From: Erythrobacter sp. HKB08
GTDB lineage: Bacteria; Pseudomonadota; Alphaproteobacteria; Sphingomonadales; Sphingomonadaceae
NCBI RefSeq assembly: GCF_004114695.1
Contig: NZ_CP035310.1
Coordinates: forward strand, 1,781,501 to 1,845,500
Length of the DNA stretch: 64,000 nucleotides
Direction of reading: 5' to 3'
Shown: in pieces, positions 22,458-32,350 of the stretch
How the letters are laid out: each line of letters opens with the position of its first letter
Position numbering within the stretch: position 1 is the stretch's first letter
Notes under the pieces: generated by a model
Told to the model about the DNA's origin: nothing
What the model saw: the letters and a program-made list of their open reading frames with translations, nothing else
The model's database searches: none
Translations under genes and position numbers: made by a program

Positions 22458-23008
22458 TAGACGACCCTGAAGCGCGTGAGTCTCAGCCTGTCGAGCCTTG
22501 CAACCATGCGGGCCACCATCGGATAAAGTACGATGGAGAGCAAGATTTGCGGTCCCAGTGCGATCAGTCCGGGAATACCGGGAGCCGCGCCCGACAGAAG
22601 CGCGCAGACCAGGATGTAGATCGTCGAAAGGACCGCGAAGGTCAGCCAGTTCTGGCCGAACCCGCGCCACGGAAAGCGCACTTCGATGATCTCGAGCAAG
22701 AGAATGGTGAGCGACCAGAGCATGATCGCCGAGCCGAACGGCTGCCCGCTGTAGAGATCGTCGACCAGTCCGAGCGGAATGCCGGCCCAGAGCGCCAGGA
22801 CGCTAGGCTGGTGAATGCGCCAGGCGACCAGCATCATGAAACCGAGCGGCGGGAGGTAGGGAAGCCCGCTCGCAATGGGCAGGAACTGCAGGAGCGATGC
22901 GACGACGATCGAAACCGGCGGGATGATCATCACCAGCGCAGGCGAGGGCATCCGGTTGATCCGGCTGCCATAGGCGTCGCGCCGGGCCTGCGGGTTCAAA
23001 CGCTCCAT
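22457..23008 (-). CDS. mreD: Rod shape-determining protein MreD
   Basis: Inner membrane component of the elongasome. The 183-residue protein has about five hydrophobic helices and the segment LGLVDDLYSGQPFGSAIMLW (about 78-97), a conserved MreD region that includes DDLYSG. The N-terminus is a basic cytosolic stretch (MERLNPQARRDAYGSR). It overlaps mreC and mrdA by one or two bases each side, which indicates translational coupling within mreB-mreC-mreD-mrdA-rodA. MreD is variable at the sequence level, so the identity relies on context as well. Confidence 0.93.
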   Translation of the reverse strand: MERLNPQARRDAYGSRINRMPSPALVMIIPPVSIVVASLLQFLPIASGLPYLPPLGFMMLVAWRIHQPSVLALWAGIPLGLVDDLYSGQPFGSAIMLWSLTILLLEIIEVRFPWRGFGQNWLTFAVLSTIYILVCALLSGAAPGIPGLIALGPQILLSIVLYPMVARMVARLDRLRLTRFRVV

Positions 23009-23904
23009 TATTCTTCGAACGGTTCGTTGGCCGGCGTGCGGGCCGCTTCGACCGTTTCCTGCTGCCAGACCGGCTCGACCGCGACATAGCCGGTTGCGGC
23101 CGGATCGCTCACCGGGCGGGCGAGGGCGCCGTCGCCCGTCACTTCGTCGACGATCGCGACCGCGATGCCGGGCTGGTAATAGCCTCCGGTGCCGCTGGTC
23201 ACGAGAATGTCGCCCACTTCGAGCGGATTGATGCCGAGATTGATCAGGCGGATGTTCACGCGCCCGTCACCGCGCCCTTCGGCAAAGGCGACGACGTCGC
23301 GGTCTTCGCTCGCAAGGCGCACGGGAATGACGCTCTGACTGTCGGTGATGAGGAGAATGCGCGAGGTCGAACTGCCGACTTCGAGCACGCGCCCGACGAC
23401 ACCGCGCGGGCTGCGGACCGGCATGCCGACGGCCACGCCCTCATCGCGCCCGGCACCGATATAGCCGAAGCGGCGGCTGCTGGTTGCGGTCGAGCCGATC
23501 AAGCGGCTTACGGTCACGGGCGGCGCATCGCCTTCAGAAAAGCCGAGCAGGTTCCTGAGGCGCGCGTTTTCTTGCTTGACCGCTTCTGCCTCGGCCAACC
23601 TGATGCGTGCGAGTTCGACTTCGCGCTTCAGCTCGGCATTCTGGCTGCCGGCACGGAAATATCCCGCGATGCTTTCGAAGAAGCCCTGGCTTTCGGTCCG
23701 TGCGCTCGCAGCGGCTTCACCGACGGGTGCGACGGCATCGGTTGCGACGGTGCGCGGACCGTCGAAGGTCTCGCGGCCGGTGAGGGAAAAGAACAGCAGG
23801 ACAGCGCCCAGCAACGCGCCGGCGGACGCCAGCACGTAACCGGTAAAGAGCGAATACTGGACCCGGCGGGAGCTGCTCGAGCGCCGGGAGGTTTTCGGCG
23901 CCAT
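23008..23904 (-). CDS. mreC: Rod shape-determining protein MreC
   Basis: Periplasmic scaffold of the elongasome, linking MreB and PBP2. The 298-residue protein has a basic N-terminus (MAPKTSRRSSSSRRVQYS), one membrane segment (about 22-42), a coiled coil (about 85-115, LKREVELARIRLAEAEAVKQ), and the two beta-barrel domains with signatures YIGAGRDEGVAVGMPV and NLGINPLEVGDILVTSG. Start ATG 23904 lies 19 bp downstream of the mreB stop. The last ~25 residues are Pro/Glu/Arg-rich and unlike the core. Confidence 0.95.
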   Translation of the reverse strand: MAPKTSRRSSSSRRVQYSLFTGYVLASAGALLGAVLLFFSLTGRETFDGPRTVATDAVAPVGEAAASARTESQGFFESIAGYFRAGSQNAELKREVELARIRLAEAEAVKQENARLRNLLGFSEGDAPPVTVSRLIGSTATSSRRFGYIGAGRDEGVAVGMPVRSPRGVVGRVLEVGSSTSRILLITDSQSVIPVRLASEDRDVVAFAEGRGDGRVNIRLINLGINPLEVGDILVTSGTGGYYQPGIAVAIVDEVTGDGALARPVSDPAATGYVAVEPVWQQETVEAARTPANEPFEE

Positions 23905-23923
23905 GCCTGACCCCCCTTTCCCC

Positions 23924-25084
<1,161 letters not shown>

Positions 25085-25159
25085 TTATCGCGGCAAACGG
25101 CGGAAAATCGCACCGCCGACCTCGTCTGAGCGGCGTTTCATCGCTAGGCTGGTTCGCCC

Positions 25160-26947
25160 ATGCCCCAAATACGCCGACTCCCGGAAAATCTCGTCAACCG
25201 TATCGCCGCCGGCGAGGTGGTCGAACGTCCGGCTGCCGCGCTCAAGGAATTGGTCGAAAATGCCATTGATGCCGGGGCTACCCGCATCGTCGTCTCGCTG
25301 GTCGATGGCGGGCTGACGCGGCTCGAAGTGACCGACGATGGGTGCGGGATGAGCGCAGACGAAATGTCGCTTGCGCTCGAACGTCATGCGACCTCCAAGC
25401 TGCCCGATGACGCGATCGAGCAGGTCGCGACGCTCGGTTTCCGGGGAGAGGCTCTCCCGTCGATTGCGAGCGTGTCGCGCTTTACGCTGGAAAGCCGCGT
25501 GCGCGGCACGGACGAAGGCTGGCGGCGGGTGGTCGATCACGGTGCGGTCGTCGCCGACGAGCCATGCGCGCTCCCGCCGGGCACGCGGGTTACGGTCGAG
25601 AAAGTGTTCGACAAGATTCCCGCGCGCCGCAAGTTCCTGCGCACGCCGCGCAGCGAATATGCTGCCTCGCTCGACGTGGTGCGCCGACTTGCAATGGCGC
25701 GGCCCGATATCGGCTTCGTACTCCAGCATGGCGAGCGGCGGGTGCTCGACCTGCAACCCGGCCAGACTATCGAGACGCGCGTGCCGGCGACCATCGCGCG
25801 TGAACTGGCCGACAACGGCGTGTCCATTGATCTCGAACGCGGCGAAATGCGGCTGACCGGGCTCGCGGGTCTGCCGACCTACAATCGCGGCGTGGCGGAT
25901 CATCAGTATCTCTTCGTCAACGGGCGGCCGGTGAAGGACCGCTTGCTCACAGGTGCGGTGCGCGGTGCCTATGCCGACATGCTGGCGCGAGACCGCCATG
26001 CGGTGCTGGCGCTGTTTCTCGAAGTTCCGCCCGAAGAGGTCGACGTAAATGTCCATCCGGCGAAGACGGAGGTTCGTTTCCGCGACAGTGCGGGGGTGCG
26101 GGGCTTTATCGTTTCGGGCTTGCGGCAGGCTCTTTCGACCGGCGATCGCCGCAGTGCGCAGACGCCGGATAGCGGGGCAATGTCTCGCTGGCAGCGGGAG
26201 CCTGCAGAGCCGGCACCGGCCTTTCGCTCGATCTTTGAGGGCCGCGACTGGAGTGCGCCGCAGTCGCGCGTTTCCGAAGCGCCATCGCCCTACAATCCCC
26301 AGACCGGCGAGGTCCTGGCCGAACCGCAGGGCAGGGCGGAAGTCGCCGAGCAGCCGGTAGCGAAGTACCCGCTCGGCGTGGCGCGGGGGCAGGTCGCCAA
26401 CACCTATGTCGTGGCCGAGGCCGAGGACGGGCTGGTCATCGTCGACCAGCACGCGGCGCACGAGCGGCTCGTCCTCGAGCGCCTGCGTGCGGCAGGGGCA
26501 GAGGATGCGATCAAGCGCAGCCAGGCCCTGCTCATGCCCGAAGTCGTCGAAATGGACGAAGCGGACTGCGACCGGATCGAAGGCGCGATCGACAAGCTTT
26601 CCGAACTCGGCCTCGTTGTGGAGCGCTTCGGGCCGGACGCGATGCTTGTCCGCGCCGTCCCCCATGCGCTGCGCAAGGCCGATCCGCAGGCGCTCCTGCG
26701 CGACATTGCAGACGATATTGCCAAGCATGGCGAGGCGATCCTTCTCGGCGAGAAGCTCGACCTTGTGCTTGCTACCATGGCTTGTCACGGCTCGGTTCGC
26801 GCCGGGCGGACGCTCTCGGTCGAGGAGATGAATGCCCTGCTGCGCGAAATGGAGCGAACGCCTCGTTCGGGCCAGTGCAACCATGGGCGGCCGACGTGGG
26901 TCAAACTCTCGATGGAAGACGTCGAGAAGCTGTTCGGGAGGCACTGA
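25160..26947 (+). CDS. mutL: DNA mismatch repair endonuclease MutL
   Basis: ATPase that couples MutS mismatch recognition to strand incision. The 595-residue protein has GHKL motifs (ELVENAIDAGATRI with the catalytic Glu and Asn, DDGCGM, GFRGEALPSI), a transducer domain near 215-320 with NVHPAKTEVRF, a disordered Pro-rich linker (about 335-395) and a C-terminal domain. DQHAAHERLVLERL near 430 fits the DQHA(x)2E(x)4E endonuclease motif, and CNHGRPTWVKL lies at the end, so this MutL should nick DNA itself, as expected in organisms lacking MutH. Stop overlaps the next start by one base (TGATG). Confidence 0.97.
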   Translation: MPQIRRLPENLVNRIAAGEVVERPAAALKELVENAIDAGATRIVVSLVDGGLTRLEVTDDGCGMSADEMSLALERHATSKLPDDAIEQVATLGFRGEALPSIASVSRFTLESRVRGTDEGWRRVVDHGAVVADEPCALPPGTRVTVEKVFDKIPARRKFLRTPRSEYAASLDVVRRLAMARPDIGFVLQHGERRVLDLQPGQTIETRVPATIARELADNGVSIDLERGEMRLTGLAGLPTYNRGVADHQYLFVNGRPVKDRLLTGAVRGAYADMLARDRHAVLALFLEVPPEEVDVNVHPAKTEVRFRDSAGVRGFIVSGLRQALSTGDRRSAQTPDSGAMSRWQREPAEPAPAFRSIFEGRDWSAPQSRVSEAPSPYNPQTGEVLAEPQGRAEVAEQPVAKYPLGVARGQVANTYVVAEAEDGLVIVDQHAAHERLVLERLRAAGAEDAIKRSQALLMPEVVEMDEADCDRIEGAIDKLSELGLVVERFGPDAMLVRAVPHALRKADPQALLRDIADDIAKHGEAILLGEKLDLVLATMACHGSVRAGRTLSVEEMNALLREMERTPRSGQCNHGRPTWVKLSMEDVEKLFGRH

Positions 26948-27426
26948 TGCGGATTGCTCTCATGCTTGCCACGGCCATTGCCTGCGCCGCTTGTGCCGAG
27001 GCCGAGCCGGAAGAGCCGATCGACATCGAGCAGATGAACCGCGATGCTCTCGGTCCGCCGGTCGCGATCGAGTTGCAGCCGATGACTTTCGAGGATTTTG
27101 AAGAGCAGGGGCTGCTCGGTGCCGGGTGCAATTTCGCGATGGAGGACGCCGGCGACATCCTCCTCGTTGCGGGGCCGGAGATCGCTGCGTTCAAGAGAGA
27201 CGGCGAATTCGTCACTGCAGCCTCGGATACCGGCTCGCAGCAGCTCCCTTACGGCGCGTTCGAGAAATACAGCGGTCTCGCCAATGCCATCCGCATCACG
27301 GTCGATCCCCAGACCGGCAATCGACAGGCGCCCGAACTGACCGACTATGCCGGATCGCTGACGATTACCGACGAATACGATCGTCCTGCGCTGGAACTGG
27401 ACGGCGTCTGGGAGTGCGGGGCTTAA
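26947..27426 (+). CDS. Predicted lipoprotein coupled to mutL
   Basis: A 159-residue protein with a signal peptide ending at tandem Cys (MRIALMLATAIACAACAEAE; Cys13 and Cys16 are both candidate lipidation sites). The mature part is acidic (EPEEPIDIEQMN) and carries two further Cys, in GAGCNFA and VWECGA. It is likely a secreted beta-rich domain (LLVAGPEIAAF, RITVDPQTG) with no recognised family. Start ATG 26947 overlaps the mutL stop by one base, implying coupled translation. A role in mismatch repair is unlikely given its envelope location. Confidence 0.83.
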   Translation: MRIALMLATAIACAACAEAEPEEPIDIEQMNRDALGPPVAIELQPMTFEDFEEQGLLGAGCNFAMEDAGDILLVAGPEIAAFKRDGEFVTAASDTGSQQLPYGAFEKYSGLANAIRITVDPQTGNRQAPELTDYAGSLTITDEYDRPALELDGVWECGA

Positions 27427-27438
27427 GCCGCACGGGCT

Positions 27439-27900
27439 TCATTCGATCGGTGCTTCGGGATCGCGCACGCGGATGAGACCGGTCGATTCCATCTCAAGCA
27501 CGATCTCGTCATTCTGGTTGAAGGTGCGGCTGCGCGATTGGAACAGGCCCATTTCCGGCCGTGACTTGCTGCGGCGCTTTGCGAGGATTTCTGTTTCGAC
27601 GCGCAGTGTGTCGCCCGGATAGACCGGCTTCACCCAGCGCAGCTTGTCAATGCCCGGCGATCCGAGGCCCGCCTGGCGGTTCACCTCCATGTTGTCGACC
27701 ATCATGCGCATGGTCATCGAACCGGTGTGCCAGCCGCTGGCGGAAATCTTCCCGAAATGTGTCTCCGCAGCCGCCTCGTCGTCGAGGTGGAACGGTTGCG
27801 GGTCGTAGCGCGAGGCGAATTCGATCACCTCCTCGCGGGTCACTTCGTATGCGCCGAAGGACTGGCGTGATCCGATTTCGAGGTCTTCGTAGAACAGCAT
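27439..27900 (-). CDS. MaoC-like (R)-specific enoyl-CoA hydratase family protein
   Basis: A 153-residue single hot-dog-fold protein of the MaoC-like dehydratase family. The hydratase motif appears as RYDPQPFHLDDEAAAETHFG (about 31-50), with the catalytic Asp and His, and SGWHTGSMTMRMMVDN (about 54-69) follows as usual. Likely substrate is a CoA thioester, but which one is unknown. It ends 13 bp before the mutL-linked lipoprotein gene (convergent) and lies 15 bp after the next upstream gene stop, so it may be the second gene of the operon controlled at 28665-28681. Confidence 0.88.
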   Translation of the reverse strand: MLFYEDLEIGSRQSFGAYEVTREEVIEFASRYDPQPFHLDDEAAAETHFGKISASGWHTGSMTMRMMVDNMEVNRQAGLGSPGIDKLRWVKPVYPGDTLRVETEILAKRRSKSRPEMGLFQSRSRTFNQNDEIVLEMESTGLIRVRDPEAPIE

Positions 27901-27915
27901 CGCGCTTCTATGGCG

Positions 27916-28653
27916 TCACATCGTCGGACGCACCAGCATCCAGATCGCCATACCCACCATGGCGAGGTTCTCGCTCAAGGAGATAAAGCCGAGCGGGACA
28001 TTCCCGCTCCCGCCGACGCAGGCGCATTTGATGTCGCGCTTCTGGATATAGACCGCGTAGAACACGCTGATCGCGCCGATGGAGCCGATAACGAACGCCA
28101 CCGGAATCGAGATCCAAGGCAGGATTCGCCCGGCCATCAGCACCGCTGCTGTCGCCTCCAGATAGGGGTAGGCGTATGCATAGGGGACGAAGCGGCGGCC
28201 GAGCAGGTCGTATCCGACGAACATGGTCGAGAATTGCTCGACATCCTGCAGCTTGAGCATCGCCAGCATCGCCATCGAGAAGGCGACGAACCATTCCGCC
28301 GTGCGGACGGTGAAAGCAGTGCCGAAGGAAAACAGGCTGAGCGAGACGGCCAGCGCCAGCCCGACCGCGAAGACTGCCAGCACGGGCCGGTAGGTCTTCT
28401 TGTTCGGGTCGCGCGCCTTGCCGAAGAACTCTCTCAGCGCCTCGTGACCGCCGATCCGCTTGCCGTCGATGAAGGTCTGCGGGGTCGTCTGCACGTCATG
28501 CTCGCGCTTGAACGCGTCGGTTTCTTCGCGGGTCGTGAGCCAGTGGTCCTCGACCGAGTAGCCCTTGCTCTCAAGCAGGTGCTTCGACTTGATGCCATAG
28601 GGACAGACATGCTTGTCCATCACCATGCGATAGAGTTTCGCGGTCTTGCTCAT
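27916..28653 (-). CDS. Glutaredoxin-MauE/DoxX-like membrane fusion protein
   Basis: A 245-residue fusion. Residues 1-80 form a glutaredoxin domain with active site HVCPYGIKSKHLLESKG (one catalytic Cys in CPYG, the second Cys replaced by Gly, the monothiol form) and the cis-Pro motif QTTPQTFIDGKRIGG. Residues 90-245 are a MauE-type membrane domain with about four helices and a Cys motif KCACVGGSGNVPLGFISL near 208-225. Such proteins are proposed to move electrons or metal/thiol groups across the membrane. The start (ATG 28653) lacks a clear Shine-Dalgarno and lies 11 bp from a palindromic operator, so a leaderless mRNA is possible. Confidence 0.88.
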   Translation of the reverse strand: MSKTAKLYRMVMDKHVCPYGIKSKHLLESKGYSVEDHWLTTREETDAFKREHDVQTTPQTFIDGKRIGGHEALREFFGKARDPNKKTYRPVLAVFAVGLALAVSLSLFSFGTAFTVRTAEWFVAFSMAMLAMLKLQDVEQFSTMFVGYDLLGRRFVPYAYAYPYLEATAAVLMAGRILPWISIPVAFVIGSIGAISVFYAVYIQKRDIKCACVGGSGNVPLGFISLSENLAMVGMAIWMLVRPTM

Positions 28654-28664
28654 GGAGGCTATGT

Positions 28665-28681
28665 ATACCCCCAGGGGGTAT
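28665..28681 (-). promoter_or_regulatory. Palindromic CsoR/RcnR-type operator upstream of the glutaredoxin-MauE gene
   Basis: Perfect 17-bp palindrome ATACCCCC-A-GGGGGTAT (8-bp arms, one central base) just upstream of the glutaredoxin-MauE start. A TTGAAA hexamer (about 28680-28685 on the - strand) lies at its upstream edge, so the palindrome would fill the promoter spacer. G/C-tract palindromes flanked by ATA/TAT are the known form for CsoR, FrmR and CstR-type repressors of copper, formaldehyde or persulfide response. The repressor gene is not in the window. Confidence 0.75.
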
Positions 28682-28695
28682 TTTCAAGCAAGCGA

Positions 28696-29496
28696 TCAGG
28701 CGCGGAACGAGGGGACCCGGCCATCTTTCCCGAGATCGGGAATGATCCGGTAACGCGCGAGCACCAGGCTGAAGATGCCGAAGATCAGCAGGCCGACTGC
28801 CGTAAGCGTGAACAGCGTGCCGTTGCCCGCGAGCGATGCGACTGCATCCCCCAGCGTCTTGACCTGGCTCGCTCCGCTCGACCCGAAGCCTGCCTTCATG
28901 AGCGACCAGCCGATGACCACGAAGACGATGGTGCGCGCCGAATAGCCGATCCGTCCGAGCAGCTTGGTTTGCGAGGGCGCGCCATGTGCAATGCGGTTCA
29001 TGAAACTCGCAGTGTAGGCCTTCTTCGCCTGATTGAACGCGGCGAGGAAGAAGGCGATGCCGAGAATGCCGATCACCAGCCCGCCGAATTCGATCGAGAG
29101 GACGCCGGCCGCAGCTTCCTGCGCACCGCCACCCGATCCGCCGCCGCTGCCATTGGCAAAGGCGAAGGCCGAATAGGCGAGGGCAAGGTGCCCGATGGCG
29201 CTACCCGCATGGCCGAGGCGCTTGCCCCAGCCGATCGTGTCGGAACCATGGTTCTCGATATCGAAGAAGGTCGAGCAAAAGCGGAACAGCGCATAGGCGA
29301 GCAGCCCGACGACCATAAGCCACAGAACGAGGCTACCCAGCGGGAAGTCCTCGATCGCTTTGAAGATGCCGTCGGTGCCTTCGCTGATCTGTCCGGCGTT
29401 GGTGAGGGCGATCAGCCCCAATACCGAATACAGGATCGCGCGGCTGAAATAGCCGATGCGAACTAGCCAGCTGAACTTTTCCGATTTGTCGACCAT
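28696..29496 (-). CDS. DUF1206 family membrane protein
   Basis: A 266-residue integral membrane protein with three repeats of a two-helix unit, the DUF1206 layout: WLVRIGYFSRAILYSVLGLIAL, GWGKRLGHAGSAIGHLALAYS and LLGRIGYSARTIVFVVIGWS (each written here in part). Start MVDKSEKFSWLV (ATG 29496) is preferred because the upstream extension is Arg-rich and non-conserved. Function unknown; the family is widespread in alphaproteobacteria and actinobacteria. It is 58 bp upstream of ychF on the same strand order and lies close to the operator-controlled gene. Confidence 0.88.
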   Translation of the reverse strand: MVDKSEKFSWLVRIGYFSRAILYSVLGLIALTNAGQISEGTDGIFKAIEDFPLGSLVLWLMVVGLLAYALFRFCSTFFDIENHGSDTIGWGKRLGHAGSAIGHLALAYSAFAFANGSGGGSGGGAQEAAAGVLSIEFGGLVIGILGIAFFLAAFNQAKKAYTASFMNRIAHGAPSQTKLLGRIGYSARTIVFVVIGWSLMKAGFGSSGASQVKTLGDAVASLAGNGTLFTLTAVGLLIFGIFSLVLARYRIIPDLGKDGRVPSFRA

Positions 29497-29554
29497 GGCA
29501 TTTTCCCCGAAATCCTTGTTCGAGGGGCCAACGGTCAAATGCGAAAAACGGTCC

Positions 29555-30655
29555 CTAGACGTTGAACTTGAAGAGCATGACGTCGCCGTCCTGCACTTCG
29601 TACTCCTTGCCTTCCTGACGCAGCTTGCCGGCATCGCGCGCACCGCTCTCGCCGCCGAGCGTGACGTAGTCGTCATAGGCGATCGTTTCTGCACGGATGA
29701 AGCCGCGTTCGAAGTCGGTGTGGATTTCGCCCGCCGCCTGCGGAGCCTTCGCGCCGGCCGGGTAGGTCCAGGCACGGGCTTCCTTGGGGCCAGCGGTGAA
29801 GAAGGTCTGCAGACCGAGCAGCGCGTAACCGGCCTTGATCACGCGCGCGAGGCCGCTTTCTTCCAGACCGAGATCGGCGAGAAACTCGACGCGATCTTCC
29901 GGCGGCATGCCGACCAGTTCGGCTTCGATAGCGGCGGAGACGACCACGGCTTGCGCGCCCTCTTCTGCGGCCTTGGCGAAAACCTGCTGCGACAGGGCAT
30001 TGCCCTCGGCTGCATCCTCCTCAGCCACGTTGCAGACATAGAGCACCGGCTTGGCGGTAAGCAGCTGGGCCTGCGCGAACAGGCGCGCTTCTTCGTCGTC
30101 CTTCGGTTCGACGAGACGTGCAGGCTTGCCGCTCTTGAGCAGGTCGAGCGCCTGGCCGAGCACGCTGGCGAGCGCCTTTGCTTCCTTGTCGCCACCGGTT
30201 GAGCGGCGCTTGGCGTTCTCGACGCGCTTTTCGAGGCTTTCGATGTCGGAGAGCATCAGTTCGGTCTCGACGACTTCGGCGTCGGCGATGGGATCGACCT
30301 TGTTGCTCACGTGCTGGATGTCGTCGTCCTCGAAGCAGCGCAGGACGTGCACGATTGCGTCGACTTCGCGGATGTTGCCGAGGAACTGGTTGCCTAGGCC
30401 TTCGCCCTGGCTCGCACCCTTAACGAGGCCGGCAATGTCGACGAACGCGAGCTGGGTCGGGATGATCTTCGCCGACTGCGCAATTGCGGCGATCTTGTCG
30501 AGCCGTTCGTCAGGCACCGACACCTGGCCGACGTTCGGCTCGATCGTGCAGAACGGATAGTTGGCCGCCTCTGCCTTCTGCGTTTCGGTCAGGGCGTTGA
30601 ACAGGGTGGACTTGCCGACGTTGGGCAGCCCGACGATTCCACAGCGGAAACCCAT
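29555..30655 (-). CDS. ychF: Redox-regulated ATPase/GTPase YchF
   Basis: P-loop GTPase of the Obg/OLA1 group associated with ribosomes and translation. The 366-residue protein starts MGFRCGIVGLPNVGKSTLFN with the P-loop GLPNVGKST; the NxxE variant of the specificity motif, in YVCNVAEEDAAEG near 207, fits preference for ATP. FVDIAGLVKGASQGEGLGN is the G3 region; the C-terminal TGS domain (about 275-366) ends DVMLFKFNV. In many bacteria ychF follows pth; here the pth-ychF link is broken by the 30.7-35.9 kb region. Confidence 0.96.
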   Translation of the reverse strand: MGFRCGIVGLPNVGKSTLFNALTETQKAEAANYPFCTIEPNVGQVSVPDERLDKIAAIAQSAKIIPTQLAFVDIAGLVKGASQGEGLGNQFLGNIREVDAIVHVLRCFEDDDIQHVSNKVDPIADAEVVETELMLSDIESLEKRVENAKRRSTGGDKEAKALASVLGQALDLLKSGKPARLVEPKDDEEARLFAQAQLLTAKPVLYVCNVAEEDAAEGNALSQQVFAKAAEEGAQAVVVSAAIEAELVGMPPEDRVEFLADLGLEESGLARVIKAGYALLGLQTFFTAGPKEARAWTYPAGAKAPQAAGEIHTDFERGFIRAETIAYDDYVTLGGESGARDAGKLRQEGKEYEVQDGDVMLFKFNV

Positions 30656-30754
30656 CGAATACTCCGGATTAAGAACTGGCGGCGGCCTTTAGCCTTGGCG
30701 AGCGGTAAACGCCAGCTTCACGAGTTCTTTAGCCTCCGCGGCTACGGCGGAGGG

Positions 30755-32272
30755 ATGAAAACCATCCGCAATTTGGCCCTCGTCGCTTTGGCCAGCGCTG
30801 CCCTTGCCGGCTGCGGCATGACGCCGGAAGAAAAGCAGACGCGTGCCGAAGAGAACATGGCGCAAAACCTGTATTCGCAGGCGCGCCTCGATCTGGTGTC
30901 GGCGCTCAAGGACAAGCCGGGTGACGAGACTATGCTGCGAATGCTCGCCGAGGCACAGCTCGCGATCGGTGACGGGGAGGGTGCGGCCACCACGCTCGAC
31001 AAGCTGCCTGCAGGTGATGAAGTCACCCTGATGATGGCCGAGGCGGATGTGCTTCGGGGCCGTTTCGATGCGGCGATCGAGAGGCTTTCCGGCAGCGGGG
31101 GCGCCGATGCGTCACGCTTGCGGGTTCTCGCCTTCATTGGCGAGGGCAAGGTGGTGAAGGCTTCCGAGGAATTGGAGCGCAGCCTGGCGGAAGCCGGCGC
31201 CAACGACGCAAGCCTGCTCGCGACCGCTTCGCGTTTCGAATTGCTGCGCGGCGACCGTCAGAAAGCCCGCGAATTTGCAACTCGCAGCCTCGCGGCGGAT
31301 GCCGGGAACCTCGAAGGCCTGCTGGTAAGCGGCGATATCGCATCGGGCGACAACCGGCTTCCTCAGTCACTGGCGCATTTCGAGAAAGCGCATGACCGCT
31401 ATCCGGAAAGCGTGGCCGCACTGCTCGGTCGCGCAGGTGCGCTGACGGAAAGTGGCCGTTTCGACGATGCGGCGGAGGTTTTGGACAATCGCAGCGGTAA
31501 TTTTGCGACCGATGCGCGCATCACCGGGCTCAGGGCGCGCGTTGCCGCAGGCCAGGGCGAGTGGGAGAAGGCGCGCAGCCTGCTCCAGAAGATCGAACCT
31601 GAAATGCGTGAAAACCCCGGGCTGCAGCTGGTCTATGCCGAGGCGCTGTTGCGCGTCGGACAGGTCGAGCAGTCCCGCACATGGCTCTCTCCGCTCGTGT
31701 CGCGCAGTCCCGCTTCGCGCAAGCCGCGCGGACTGCTCGCCGAGGCGAAGCTTGAAAGCGGGGACGCCGCTGGTGCGCTCGCGACGATCCGCGCGATTGC
31801 CGAGCGACCCGATGCGACGCCTGCCGAACTCGAAATTGCCACCAAGGCGGCAAGGGCTCTGAAGGATCCGGCTGCAGAACGCTTTGCGACGCGCGCGCGG
31901 CAACCTTCGCCCGAGTGGATTGGCGGCGAATTGGCGAAGGGCGACACGGCCTTGCGCAATCGCCAGTGGGCTAAGGCCGTTTCCGCTTACGAGGCGATCG
32001 ATGCGCGCAGCCGTACGCCCAATGCAATGGTGCTCAACAATCTTGCCTTCGCCAAATCGCAGCTCGGCGAAAAGGCGGAAGCGACCGATATCGCTCTTCG
32101 CGCGCTCGAGATTGCGCCGGATCACCCGTCGGTCATGGACACCGCGGGCTGGCTGTTGTTCTCGACCGGTCGCGACAAAATGCGGGGAACACAGCTATTG
32201 CGCCGCGCCAGTGCGCTCGACCCCGACAACACCGCAATCGCCCAGCGCCTGGCAAAAGCCGAACGCGGCTAG
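30755..32272 (+). CDS. TPR-repeat lipoprotein, PEP-CTERM associated (module 1)
   Basis: A 505-residue lipoprotein with lipobox ALAGC (Cys20) after MKTIRNLALVALASAALAG, followed by tandem TPR-like helical hairpins through the whole length (for example ARLDLVSALKDKPGDETMLR near 44-63, and NNLAFAKSQLGEKAEATDIA near 428-447). The fold resembles PrsT, the TPR lipoprotein encoded with exosortase systems, but this protein is shorter. The N-terminal 70 residues closely match the second TPR gene at 33229. Its stop faces a PEP-CTERM gene across a bidirectional terminator. Likely anchored at the outer membrane periplasmic face, handling exopolysaccharide or PEP-CTERM protein export; this is inferred from company. 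Confidence 0.88.
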   Translation: MKTIRNLALVALASAALAGCGMTPEEKQTRAEENMAQNLYSQARLDLVSALKDKPGDETMLRMLAEAQLAIGDGEGAATTLDKLPAGDEVTLMMAEADVLRGRFDAAIERLSGSGGADASRLRVLAFIGEGKVVKASEELERSLAEAGANDASLLATASRFELLRGDRQKAREFATRSLAADAGNLEGLLVSGDIASGDNRLPQSLAHFEKAHDRYPESVAALLGRAGALTESGRFDDAAEVLDNRSGNFATDARITGLRARVAAGQGEWEKARSLLQKIEPEMRENPGLQLVYAEALLRVGQVEQSRTWLSPLVSRSPASRKPRGLLAEAKLESGDAAGALATIRAIAERPDATPAELEIATKAARALKDPAAERFATRARQPSPEWIGGELAKGDTALRNRQWAKAVSAYEAIDARSRTPNAMVLNNLAFAKSQLGEKAEATDIALRALEIAPDHPSVMDTAGWLLFSTGRDKMRGTQLLRRASALDPDNTAIAQRLAKAERG

Positions 32273-32286
32273 CGCTACAAAGAGAA

Positions 32287-32310
32287 AGCCCCGCTTGTGC
32301 AAGCGGGGCT
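32287..32310. terminator. Terminator hairpin between TPR gene 1 and PEP-CTERM gene 1
   Basis: Stem agccccgctt (32287-32296) and aagcggggct (32301-32310), 4-nt loop. On the - strand it is followed by TTTCTCTTTG, so it is a strong terminator for the PEP-CTERM gene and possibly acts for the TPR gene in reverse. Confidence 0.82.
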
Positions 32311-32350
32311 CCCTGGGTCAGCCCGATGCGTACGTCAGGCTAGAAAAGCG

